From: Streptomyces sp. V4I2
GTDB lineage: Bacteria > Actinomycetota > Actinomycetes > Streptomycetales > Streptomycetaceae
Reading direction: 5' to 3'
DNA: 64,000 bases
NCBI RefSeq assembly: GCF_030817655.1
Contig: NZ_JAUSZM010000003.1
Location: 5,022,001-5,086,000, forward strand
This document shows positions 31,995 through 39,332 of this stretch, in pieces. Within the stretch, counting starts at the first letter, position 1, and each line of letters opens with the position of its first letter. The notes under the pieces were generated by a model, which did not search any database, had not been told where the DNA came from, and saw only the letters and a program-made list of their open reading frames with translations. The translations under genes were made by a program, and so were the position numbers.

Positions 31995-32954
31995 CCGCCG
32001 GAAGCCGATCACGGCCGCGAAGGCGACGGCCACCGCGATCGCGCCGACCTTGACATTGCTGCTGCCGACATCGCTTCCGCTGTCGTCGCCGTCCGCCGAA
32101 CTTCCCCCGGCCGAGGGTGACTTGGACCCGGTGCTCCCGGGTGCGTCCTCCGGCTCCACGGGACTGTCGGTCCCTTCGGCGCCGAACATGAGCGTCGTTC
32201 CGTCGTCGGTGTAGGTGACGGACTCGCCCTGCCCCAGGAACGGGACGCCGACCCGCTCCAGCCGCTTGATCTTCCCGCCGTTCCAGTCGTAGGCGATCGC
32301 CCCGAAGTAGCTGCGTACGACGAGCTGTTCACCGTCGGGCGACAGGGCGGCGTCCGTGGCCTCCAGGTCGGCGACGGGGGCGACGGGCTTGAAGACGTTG
32401 GTCCCGGAGGCGGAGAGCTCGGCCGGGCCCTCGTACAGGTGCCCGCCCTTCTCGTTCTTGTCGACGATGTAGACCCGCCCGGTCTTCGGGTGCACGACCA
32501 GGGACTCGGCGTCCCGCGCCCCGTCCGAGTACTTCACGACGTACTGCGTGGCCCGGATCGTCCGGTCCCGCAACTCCTTGGGCTCGGGCAGCCGGTAGAT
32601 CCACACATAGGGCCAGGTGCCGCCGAGGTTGTCGCCGATGTCGCCGACGTAGATCTCGTTGCCGGGGCCGATGGAGATGGCCTCGACGTCACGCGGGGTG
32701 CCCACACCGGTCAGGGTGAGGGTCGCGACGGTCTTCCCCGTCGCGCTGTCGACGGCGTAGAGGTAGGCGCCGTCGTCGCTGTCGTTGTGCGTCCAGTAGA
32801 TGCCGGGGTGTTGGCGGGAGGCCGCGAGTCCGCTGGACTCGGTGATACGGGGGTCCGTGATGGTGAACCCCTTGTCGCCGTCGGCGGCGGAGGCGGGCAC
32901 GGCAAAGGCACCCACGAGGAGGACCCCGGCGAGGAGGGCGAACGGTCGGCGCAT
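31974..32954 (-). CDS. Secreted, C-terminally anchored beta-propeller-like protein
   Basis: A 326-residue envelope protein. A signal peptide (1-24, VPASAAD) precedes a propeller-like region with repeated blades (ESSGLAASRQHPGIYWTHND; DVEAISIGPGNEIYVGDIGDN; DAESLVVHPKTGRVYIVDK; ATDAALSPDGEQLVVRSY). A Ser/Gly/Asp linker (about 255-295) and one transmembrane helix with a basic tail (VGAIAVAVAFAAVIGFRRLFRRRS) follow. The GDIGDN and DAE segments recall calcium-binding SdiA-regulated/esterase-like propellers. No catalytic residue is recognised. The 3' end overlaps the TetR gene tail-to-tail. Confidence 0.75.
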   Translation of the reverse strand: MRRPFALLAGVLLVGAFAVPASAADGDKGFTITDPRITESSGLAASRQHPGIYWTHNDSDDGAYLYAVDSATGKTVATLTLTGVGTPRDVEAISIGPGNEIYVGDIGDNLGGTWPYVWIYRLPEPKELRDRTIRATQYVVKYSDGARDAESLVVHPKTGRVYIVDKNEKGGHLYEGPAELSASGTNVFKPVAPVADLEATDAALSPDGEQLVVRSYFGAIAYDWNGGKIKRLERVGVPFLGQGESVTYTDDGTTLMFGAEGTDSPVEPEDAPGSTGSKSPSAGGSSADGDDSGSDVGSSNVKVGAIAVAVAFAAVIGFRRLFRRRS

Positions 32955-33045
32955 GCCCCAAGCCTGCCATCCCGCGCCGCGTTCCACGGGCGCGGGTGGC
33001 GGTCCTCACACTCCGGCCGGCCCGCTGATCGTCCATCATGAGCGG

Positions 33046-33720
33046 ATGCTCAGGTTCATGCCCGTCGGCGATTCCCAGACCATCGGCAGTGCCGGCGAAC
33101 ACACCTGGCGCTACCGGCTGTGGCAGCACCTGCGCGCGGCGTACGGCGGCCCGTTCGCCCTCGTCGGCCCGCGCGAGACGCTGTACGACAAGGCGACCGA
33201 CGCCCCGACGTCCCACGCGTACGCCGACCCCGACTTCCCGCGCTCGCACCTCGCCGGCTGGGGCGAGGGCTGGCTGCACATGGCCCCGCTGATCGGCGGG
33301 GCGGTACGGGAGCACCGGGCGGACGTCCTCCTGGTCGCGCTCGGCCTGATCGACCTGGGCTTCTACACCGACCCGGAACAGACGGCCGGGAACGCCCGCC
33401 GCTTCGTCACCGAGGCCCGCACGGCCAACCCGCGCGTCCGCATGGTCGTCCTCCCGGTCGTCCCGAACGCACTCGCCGAGTCGGACCCCGGCTTCGCCGA
33501 GCGGGTCGCCCTCTTCAACGACCTGCTGGCGAAGACGGTCGCCGACCTGGACGAGCCCCGCTCACCCCTGCTACTGACGTCGCCGCCCAGGTCGTACGAC
33601 ATCCACACGGACACCTACGACGGCACGCATCCCAACGCGAGCGGCGAGCACAAGCTCGCGGCCGCCTTCGCGGACGCGATGCACCAGGCGTGGGACCTGG
33701 CGAAGCCGTACGACGGCTGA
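33046..33720 (+). CDS. GDSL/SGNH-family hydrolase
   Basis: A 224-residue SGNH esterase: block I GDSQTIGSAGEHTWRYRL near the start supplies the serine, and the C-terminal block DGTHPNASGEHKLA holds the Asp/His pair. The canonical block III Asn (GxND) is replaced by VALGLIDLGF at about 93-102, so it may be atypical. No signal peptide is present with ATG 33046; ATG 33058 is the alternative. GAGCGG lies before the ATG but CATCAT six bases upstream may instead be a -10 box. It is a single gene. Confidence 0.75.
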   Translation: MLRFMPVGDSQTIGSAGEHTWRYRLWQHLRAAYGGPFALVGPRETLYDKATDAPTSHAYADPDFPRSHLAGWGEGWLHMAPLIGGAVREHRADVLLVALGLIDLGFYTDPEQTAGNARRFVTEARTANPRVRMVVLPVVPNALAESDPGFAERVALFNDLLAKTVADLDEPRSPLLLTSPPRSYDIHTDTYDGTHPNASGEHKLAAAFADAMHQAWDLAKPYDG

Positions 33721-33744
33721 AGCACGGCACAGGGGCGGCCGGCT

Positions 33745-34668
33745 CTAGAACATCGTGTTGTCGTTCGCCGACGTGGCCGGCACGTCCTGGAGCACGTCCC
33801 AGTGCTCGACGATCTTCCCGTTCCGCACCCGGAAGAGGTCCACGATCGCCTGGCCGCGCTCGCCCGGCGCGTTCACGTAGTGGCTGTGGACCGCGACCAG
33901 GTCACCCTCGGCGATGATCCGCTTCGGCGAGACGGACAGCTGCGGGAACGCCTGGAAGTACCCGCCGAGCCCGGCCTTCGCGCCCGCCACGCCGTCCGCG
34001 ATGTTCGGGTTGTGCTGGTGGTACTCGGGGCCCCAGTACGTGTCGAGCGCCGATACGTCCTTCTTCACGATGAGCTGGTCGAAGGCCTTGGTCACCAGCT
34101 TCTTGTTGTACGCGGTCAGCCACCGCGGCCCCGGCGCCTCCGTCCGCGGCCGACTCACCGTCGAGAACATGTCGTTGCCGTTGGCCGTGGTCTCCGGCAC
34201 GTTCTGCGCGGTGTCCCAGTGCTCGGCGATCTTCCCGTCCTGGAAGCGGAAGATGTCGAAGACGGCCGAGCCCCGACTCCCCGGCGTCAGCACGACGTTG
34301 GAGTGCACGAGGACCAGGTCGCCCTCGGAGATGACCCGCTTGATGTCGTACGCGGCGTCCGGGAACTGCTGGTGCAGCCCCACTCCCAGGTTCTTCAGCG
34401 TCTCGGCGCCGTCGGGCGCGAGCGGGTTGTGCTGGATGTAGTCCGGCCGTACGAACCGGTCGACGACCCCGGTGTCGCCCTGCTCGAAGACGCCCTTGAG
34501 GACACGTACGGCAACGGCCTTCTGGTAGTCGAGCCGCGCCCCCTCGCCGTAGCGCACCGAGTGGTGGGCGGACGGGGCGGCGACGGCGGGTACGACGGCG
34601 GTTCCCAGCAGGGCACCGGCGGCGAGTGCGGCGACGAGGATGCGGCGCGCGGGCGTGGTGGGGGTCAC
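33745..34668 (-). CDS. Secreted protein with two SnoaL/NTF2-like domains
   Basis: A 307-residue exported protein. A signal peptide (1-31, AVVPAVAAPSA) is followed by two copies of a SnoaL-like cone fold at about 48-165 and 185-305. Both copies show DxYIQHNP/xEYHQHNPN, a GLHQQFPD/GYFQAFPQ helix, (V/I)ISEGDLV, and end with DGKIAEHWDTAQNVPETTANGNDMF / NGKIVEHWDVLQDVPATSANDNTMF type segments. Such folds isomerise or bind polyketides and steroids, or do nothing catalytic. TGGAG precedes GTG 34668. Palindromes upstream suggest specific control. Confidence 0.82.
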   Translation of the reverse strand: MTPTTPARRILVAALAAGALLGTAVVPAVAAPSAHHSVRYGEGARLDYQKAVAVRVLKGVFEQGDTGVVDRFVRPDYIQHNPLAPDGAETLKNLGVGLHQQFPDAAYDIKRVISEGDLVLVHSNVVLTPGSRGSAVFDIFRFQDGKIAEHWDTAQNVPETTANGNDMFSTVSRPRTEAPGPRWLTAYNKKLVTKAFDQLIVKKDVSALDTYWGPEYHQHNPNIADGVAGAKAGLGGYFQAFPQLSVSPKRIIAEGDLVAVHSHYVNAPGERGQAIVDLFRVRNGKIVEHWDVLQDVPATSANDNTMF

Positions 34669-34680
34669 GATGCTCCAGAC

Positions 34681-34732
34681 CTTGAAAGTTCAAGTTGATA
34701 CTTCCCGAAGGAAAGCACTAACTTCCAGTTAG
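34681..34732. promoter_or_regulatory. Two palindromes in the SnoaL / aldo-keto reductase divergent region
   Basis: CTTGAAAGTTCAAG (34681-34694) and CTAACTTCCAGTTAG (34718-34732, perfect around TCC) lie in the 114-base gap between the divergent genes. Their centres are about 37 bases apart. Dyads of this AT-rich type are typical MarR, HxlR or MerR operators. No such regulator is encoded next to the gap, so it acts from elsewhere. Confidence 0.55.
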
Positions 34733-34782
34733 CGTCAAGGCTGCTTGCATAGAGCGCACTCCAGGCCGTTGGCTTGGCAGTC

Positions 34783-35778
34783 ATGAAGTACACGCAGCTC
34801 GGACGCACGGGACTCAAGGTCAGCCGACTGGTGCTCGGCACCATGAACTTCGGTCCGCAGACCGATGAGGCGGACAGTCACGCGATCATGGACGCGGCGC
34901 TGGACGCGGGCATCAACTTCTTCGACACGGCGAACGTGTACGGCTGGGGTGACAACAAGGGCCGTACCGAGGAGATCATCGGCAACTGGTTCGCCAAGGG
35001 CGGCGACCGGCGCGAGAAGGTCGTCCTGGCCACCAAGATGTACGGGAACATGGCGGGCGACGGCGTCGCCGCCTGGCCCAACCACGACAAGCTCTCCGCC
35101 CTCAACATCCGGCGGTCGGTGGACGCCAGCCTCAAGCGGCTGCAGACCGACTACATCGACGTCTACCAGTTCCACCACATCGACCGCGCCACTCCCTTCG
35201 AGGAGATCTGGCAGGCCATCGACGTGCTCGTGCAGCAGGGGAAGATCCTCTACGTCGGCTCCTCCAACTTCCCCGGGTACAAGATCGCCCAGGCCAACGA
35301 GATCGCCGCCCGGCGCTCCGGCACCATCGGCCTCGTCAGCGAGCAGTGCCTGTACAACCTCGCCGAACGCCGCGCGGAGATGGAGGTCATCCCGGCCGCG
35401 CAGGACTACGGCGTCGGCGTCATCCCCTGGTCGCCGCTCCAGGGCGGCCTGCTCGGCGGCATGCTCAAGAAAGAGGTCAAGGGCGGCCGGCGGGCCTCCG
35501 GGCGGGCGGCGGACACCCTCGCGAACCCGGCCGTACGCGCGCAGGTCCAGTCGTACGAGGATCTGCTCGACAAGCACGGGATCGAGCCCGGCGAGGCCGC
35601 ACTGGCCTGGCTGCTCACCCGGCCCGGCGTGACCGGCCCGATCGTCGGCCCGCGAACCGCCGAGCAGCTCGAGTCCGCCCTGCGCGCGGTCGAGCTGCAG
35701 CTCGGCGAGGACCTGCTGACCGGGCTGGACGAGATCTTCCCGGGGCCGGGGCCGTCGCCGGAGGCCTTCGCCTGGTAG
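34783..35778 (+). CDS. Aldo/keto reductase
   Basis: NADPH-dependent carbonyl reductase of the AKR superfamily, 331 residues. Catalytic residues of the tetrad are visible: D50-like in INFFDTANVYGWGDN with its Tyr, the lysine in VVLATKMYG, and the histidine in VYQFHHID. NADP-binding segments IPWSPLQGGLLGG and PIVGPRTAEQLESAL follow. I take ATG 34783; no Shine-Dalgarno precedes it and TTG 34774 is in frame. The last 18 bases of the gene, stop codon included, are repeated immediately downstream. Confidence 0.9.
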   Translation: MKYTQLGRTGLKVSRLVLGTMNFGPQTDEADSHAIMDAALDAGINFFDTANVYGWGDNKGRTEEIIGNWFAKGGDRREKVVLATKMYGNMAGDGVAAWPNHDKLSALNIRRSVDASLKRLQTDYIDVYQFHHIDRATPFEEIWQAIDVLVQQGKILYVGSSNFPGYKIAQANEIAARRSGTIGLVSEQCLYNLAERRAEMEVIPAAQDYGVGVIPWSPLQGGLLGGMLKKEVKGGRRASGRAADTLANPAVRAQVQSYEDLLDKHGIEPGEAALAWLLTRPGVTGPIVGPRTAEQLESALRAVELQLGEDLLTGLDEIFPGPGPSPEAFAW

Positions 35779-35804
35779 GTCGCCGCAGGCCTTCGCCTGG
35801 TAGG
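35762..35804. repeat. Direct repeat duplicating the 3' end of the aldo/keto reductase gene
   Basis: AGGCCTTCGCCTGGTAGG occurs at 35762-35779, where it encodes the last codons EAFAW and the stop, and again at 35787-35804, 25 bases on. The second copy is noncoding. It is a small tandem duplication, probably recent since the copies are identical. Confidence 0.9.
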
Positions 35805-35843
35805 GGGCGGCAGAGCCCGGCAAGGGGCGGCGGTCGGTCGGTC

Positions 35844-35933
35844 CTACCTTCCGACCGCCGCCGCCACCGCCACGACGAAGAACATCAGCACGAGCGCACC
35901 GGCCATGATCCGGTTCCGGGTTTTCGGGTCCAC
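35844..35933 (-). CDS. 29-residue single-helix membrane peptide
   Basis: GTG 35933 to TAG 35844 encodes a peptide starting VDPKTRNRIMAGALVLMF and ending AAAVGR: a short basic N-terminus and one transmembrane helix of about 18 residues. GAAGGC lies just upstream. Codon third positions are G/C-rich as in real genes here. Tiny one-helix proteins of this pattern occur in Streptomyces, but I cannot assign a function; it sits downstream of thpR on the same strand and may be cotranscribed. Confidence 0.65.
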   Translation of the reverse strand: MDPKTRNRIMAGALVLMFFVVAVAAAVGR

Positions 35934-35943
35934 GCCTTCGAGC

Positions 35944-36516
35944 CTAACCGGCCGCGCCGAGCGGCCAGCGGGCGACCGTCTCGTAACGCGGCTGCTCGCC
36001 CGGGACTCCCGACTTGGGCAGGTTGCTGCGGACCAGCGTCAGCTCGTCCACCGTCCAGGTGCGGCCGGCGAAGGAGTTCAGGGCCTCCAGGTAGGGCCGT
36101 ACGTCGATGTCGTCCCGGCTGCGGGCCACCGTCAGGTGGGCCTTGTACCGGCGGTGCTCCCCCATCGCTACGCCCGCCTTGCGCGCCGCCGCCTCGGCCC
36201 GGTCGGCCAGCAGCCGCAGCGCGGGCACATCGCCCTCCGCGCCCGCCCACAGCGCACGCCCCTTGCCGAACTGGCCCCCGCCGCGCAGCGCCAGCGGGAA
36301 GGGGGCGGTGCGGTGGGCGGCCCGCTCCAGCCTCGCCGACAGGTCGGGGATCACGTCCTCCTCCAACTCGCCGTAGAAGGCGAGCGTGAAGTGCCAGCCG
36401 GGACGGCCGGTCCAGCGCAGGGCGTCCGCACCGGGCAGGGCCCGCAACTCGGTGACCCGGGCGGCCAGTTCGGCGACCACGTCCTCGGGCGGCAGCACGG
36501 CGGCGAAGAGTCTCAT
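35944..36516 (-). CDS. thpR: RNA 2',3'-cyclic phosphodiesterase (2'-5' RNA ligase family)
   Basis: A 190-residue 2H phosphoesterase that opens 2',3'-cyclic phosphates of RNA to 2'-phosphate. Both catalytic H-x-T/S-x motifs are present: HFTL at about 42-45 and HLTV at about 126-129. The family start MRLFAAVLPPEDV and the ending LTLVRSNLPKSGVPxYETVARW are intact. TAGTCT ends seven bases before the ATG on this strand and no ribosome site is seen, so it should be leaderless. It shares a 23-bp promoter gap with the divergent GNAT gene. Confidence 0.9.
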   Translation of the reverse strand: MRLFAAVLPPEDVVAELAARVTELRALPGADALRWTGRPGWHFTLAFYGELEEDVIPDLSARLERAAHRTAPFPLALRGGGQFGKGRALWAGAEGDVPALRLLADRAEAAARKAGVAMGEHRRYKAHLTVARSRDDIDVRPYLEALNSFAGRTWTVDELTLVRSNLPKSGVPGEQPRYETVARWPLGAAG

Positions 36517-36523
36517 GGACGTC

Positions 36524-36533
36524 AGACTAGGGT
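36524..36533. promoter_or_regulatory. Overlapping divergent -10 boxes in a 23-bp gap
   Basis: AGACTAGGGT contains TAGTCT for the minus strand (36529-36524, seven bases from the thpR ATG) and TAGGGT for the plus strand (36528-36533, six bases from the GNAT ATG). The two -10 boxes share two bases, so polymerases cannot occupy both at once, and each -35 must lie in the other gene's coding region. Confidence 0.6.
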
Positions 36534-36539
36534 GCCGCC

Positions 36540-37064
36540 ATGCAGATCATCAGGATCCGGGAGGGCGGGCCCGAGGACATCCCCGCGATATTCCGCATGC
36601 TCGACAGCAGTGTGGAGTGGCTGGTCTCGCAGGGGCGCACCGGACAGTGGGGGACGAAACCGCTGTCGGAGAGCCCGAAGACCGTGGAGTCGGTTGCCCG
36701 GTACATGGACGAGGGCGACGTGTTCATCGCCGAGGTCGATGGCGTGCCGGCCGCCACGCTCACCCTCACCGACTCGGCCGGCGCCTATCTGTCCCACCTC
36801 CCGCAGCCCGGCGAGCCCGAGCGGTACATCCACTGGCTCGCCTCCGACCGCCGCTTCAAGGGGCACGGCGTGGGCAGCGCCCTTCTCGCGCACGCCGTCG
36901 AGGAGACCCGGCGGGCGGGCGTCTCACTGCTGCGGGTGGACTGCTACGCCGGCGACGACGGCAAGCTCGTGCGCTATTACGAGAGCAACGGCTTCACCCG
37001 CACCGAGGCCTTCACGGTCGGGGAGAACAACTGGCCGGGCCAGCTGCTGGCCCGGAGGGTGTAG
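36540..37064 (+). CDS. GNAT-family N-acetyltransferase
   Basis: A 174-residue acetyltransferase with the acetyl-CoA loop DRRFKGHGVGSALLAHAVEE (R/Q-x-x-G-x-G/A type) at about 103-122, a following strand LLRVDCYAGDDGKLVRYYESNGF typical of motif B, and an N-terminal RIREGGPEDIPAI. The acceptor is unknown. The start codon has no Shine-Dalgarno and lies six bases after TAGGGT, so the message is predicted leaderless, from the bidirectional promoter shared with thpR. Confidence 0.85.
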   Translation: MQIIRIREGGPEDIPAIFRMLDSSVEWLVSQGRTGQWGTKPLSESPKTVESVARYMDEGDVFIAEVDGVPAATLTLTDSAGAYLSHLPQPGEPERYIHWLASDRRFKGHGVGSALLAHAVEETRRAGVSLLRVDCYAGDDGKLVRYYESNGFTRTEAFTVGENNWPGQLLARRV

Positions 37065-37109
37065 GCCCTCCGGACCGGGCGAACGGTGACTGCGGAGCGG
37101 TGGCTCCCC

Positions 37110-38459
37110 TCACGCCGCCGCGGCCAGCTGCTCCCGCTCGCGCGGGACGAACCGGACGTGCGGATGGCCGCGGTTCCAGCCGATCGACAGGCGCAGATTG
37201 CCGACGCGGGCCAGGACCAGGCCGATCGTCAGGGCCGCGGCGGCCGAGACCACACCGCCCGCGGCCATGCCCGCCCGGACGCCGTACGCGTCGGTGATCC
37301 AGCCGGCGATCGGCGCGCCGATCGGGGCGCCGCCCATGAACACCATCATGTAGAGGGCCATCACCCGGCCCCGCATGGCCGGATCGGTGCTCATCTGGAC
37401 GCTGCTGTTGGCGGTGACGTTGACCGTCATGCCGAACATGCCGATCGGGGCCATGAGCAGGGCGAACAGCCACAGGGAGGGCGCGATCGAGGCCACGATC
37501 TCCATCACGCCGAAGGCCACCGCCCCCGCGACCAGCACGCGCATCCGGGCCGTGCCGCGCCGGGCGGCGAGCAGGGCGCCCGCGAGGGAGCCGACCGCCA
37601 TCAGCGTGTTGAAGAGGCTGTAGGAACCCGCGCCCGCGTGGAAGACGTCGTCGGCGAAGGCCGAGAGGTAGACGGGGAAGTTGAAGCCGAAGGTGCTGAC
37701 GAACCCGACCAGGACGATGGTCCAGATCAGGTCCGGGCGCCCGGCGACGTACTGCAGTCCCTCCTGCAGCTGGCCCTTGGCGCGCGGGGCGCGCTCGACG
37801 ACGTGCAGCTCACGTGCCCGCATCATCAGCAGGCCCGCGAGGGGCGCGATGAAGGACAGGCCGTTGAAGAGGAACGCCCAGCCGGTGCCGACACCGGTGA
37901 TCATCAGGCCGGCCACGGCGGGCCCGACGAGGCGGGCCGACTGGAAGTTCGCGGAGTTGAGGCTGACCGCGTTCTGCAGCTGGTCCGGGCCGACCATCTC
38001 GGAGACGAAGGACTGGCGGGCCGGGTTGTCGACGACGGTCGCGAGACCGACGGCGAAGGCGGCGAGGTAGACGTGCCAGACCTGGACGTGGCCGGAGAGG
38101 GTGAGGACGGCGAGCGCGATGCCGGTGAGGGCCATCGAGGACTGCGTGAAGAGCAGCGTGGGCCGCCTGGGCAGGCGGTCGACGAGGACGCCGCCGTAGA
38201 GGCCGAAGAGCAGCATCGGCAGGAACTGCAGGGCCGTCGTGACACCGACGGCGGTCGCGGAGCCGGTGAGGCTGAGGACCAGCCAGTCCTGGGCGATGCG
38301 CTGCATCCAGGTGCCGATGTTGGACACGACCTGGCCGGCGAAGAACAGCCGGTAGTTCCTGACCTTCAGCGAGCTGAACATGGACGAGCGCTTGGGGGTG
38401 GGCGCGGAGTCGTGGGTGGTCGGTGCGGGGGCGGAGTCTGCTCCGGGTCCCGAACTCAA
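37110..38459 (-). CDS. MFS transporter (EntS/DHA3-like)
   Basis: A 449-residue major facilitator with 12 predicted helices, a Pro/Thr-rich N-terminus, and MFSSLKVRNYRLFFAGQVVSNIGTWMQRIAQDWLVL, the start typical of the DHA3/EntS subfamily. The loop 2-3 motif is GGVLVDRLPRRPTLLF. Such proteins export drugs or siderophores. The start is TTG 38459, justified by a strong AAGGAGGCGACC eight bases upstream. The MarR gene ends 25 bases before it on the same strand, so the two form a MarR-MFS operon. Confidence 0.9.
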   Translation of the reverse strand: MSSGPGADSAPAPTTHDSAPTPKRSSMFSSLKVRNYRLFFAGQVVSNIGTWMQRIAQDWLVLSLTGSATAVGVTTALQFLPMLLFGLYGGVLVDRLPRRPTLLFTQSSMALTGIALAVLTLSGHVQVWHVYLAAFAVGLATVVDNPARQSFVSEMVGPDQLQNAVSLNSANFQSARLVGPAVAGLMITGVGTGWAFLFNGLSFIAPLAGLLMMRARELHVVERAPRAKGQLQEGLQYVAGRPDLIWTIVLVGFVSTFGFNFPVYLSAFADDVFHAGAGSYSLFNTLMAVGSLAGALLAARRGTARMRVLVAGAVAFGVMEIVASIAPSLWLFALLMAPIGMFGMTVNVTANSSVQMSTDPAMRGRVMALYMMVFMGGAPIGAPIAGWITDAYGVRAGMAAGGVVSAAAALTIGLVLARVGNLRLSIGWNRGHPHVRFVPREREQLAAAA

Positions 38460-38484
38460 AAGGTCGCCTCCTTGTGAACGCTGC

Positions 38485-38922
38485 TTACAGGTGTGCCAGC
38501 TTCTCCAGTACGGGGGCGGCGGCGCGGATCTTCGCCCACTCGTCCTCGCTCAGGCCGTCGACCAGGGTGGCCAGGAAGGCGTTGCGCTTGCGGCGGCTCT
38601 CCTCGAGCATCGCCTCGGCCTGCTCGGTCTTCGTGACGACCTTCTGGCGCCGGTCCTCGGGGTGCGGCTCCAGACGGACCAGGCCCTTGGCCTCCAGCAG
38701 CGCCACGATGCGGGTCATCGACGGCGGCTGGACGTGCTCCTTGCGGGCGAGTTCGCCCGGGGTGGCCTTGCCGCAGAGGGACAGGGTGCCGAGCACCGAC
38801 ATCTCGGTCGGGCTCAGCGACTCGTCGACCCGTTGGTGCTTGAGCCGACGGGACAGCCGCATGACGGCGGAGCGCAGGGAGTTCACGGCGGCAGCGTCGT
38901 CGCCATGGGTAAGGTCCGGCAT
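38485..38922 (-). CDS. MarR-family transcriptional regulator
   Basis: A 145-residue winged-helix regulator: SPTEMSVLGTLSLCGKATPGELARKEHVQPPSMTRIVALLEAKGLVRLEPHPEDRRQKVVT covers the helix-turn-helix and wing (DRR motif). It should repress the downstream MFS gene until a ligand binds. ATG 38922 has no Shine-Dalgarno; TACCCT ends six bases upstream, so it is predicted leaderless. The promoter segment TTAGCGAGAGTAATGAG around the -10/-35 region is the likely site of autorepression, though no clean dyad is seen. Confidence 0.9.
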   Translation of the reverse strand: MPDLTHGDDAAAVNSLRSAVMRLSRRLKHQRVDESLSPTEMSVLGTLSLCGKATPGELARKEHVQPPSMTRIVALLEAKGLVRLEPHPEDRRQKVVTKTEQAEAMLEESRRKRNAFLATLVDGLSEDEWAKIRAAAPVLEKLAHL

Positions 38923-39073
38923 GTCTTTAGGGTAACTCATTACTCTCGCTAAACAAGCTGGCGCGCGCACAGATTCCCGTGAGACCCACCACTGAAACCC
39001 GATCCGCACCCGTACGAGTGAATCGGCAGCGGAAAGTGAACGCGCGCCGCCCGGCCCGGCGACCCTCGTGTTC

Positions 39074-39256
39074 ATGGGGACCAGCGTGCTCAGCCTGCGG
39101 ATGGACGGGGAACTGCTCGAGCGGCTCCGGGACCATGCGGCCAAGAGGGGAATGAGCGTCCAGGACTACGTGGTCAGGACGCTCGTTCGCGACGACTTCG
39201 ACGAGCGGTTCCAGTCCGCCGTCGAGGAGACGGAAAAGTTCTACGGGGTGCCGTGA
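39074..39256 (+). CDS. Small ribbon-helix-helix (Arc/CopG-like) protein
   Basis: A 60-residue protein: a beta strand SVLSLRMDGELLERL, a helix RDHAAKRGMSVQDYVVRTLVRDDF, and a charged tail ending EKFYGVP. This is the ribbon-helix-helix pattern of CopG/ParD antitoxins, but no toxin gene follows. ATG 39074 or GTG 39068 may be used; neither has a ribosome site. The stop codon overlaps the first copy of the 14-bp minisatellite. Confidence 0.7.
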   Translation: MGTSVLSLRMDGELLERLRDHAAKRGMSVQDYVVRTLVRDDFDERFQSAVEETEKFYGVP

Positions 39257-39332
39257 GCGGACTTGGCTGAGCGGACTTGGCTGAGCGGACTTGGCTGAGC
39301 GGACTTGGCTGAGCGGACTTGGCTGAGCGGGC
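39255..39332. repeat. 14-bp minisatellite, five perfect copies
   Basis: GAGCGGACTTGGCT is repeated five times without error from 39255 to 39324, then begins a sixth divergent copy. The array fills the whole gap between the ribbon-helix-helix gene, whose TGA is inside copy 1, and the convergent permease stop at 39333. Identical copies mean recent expansion. Confidence 0.95.
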
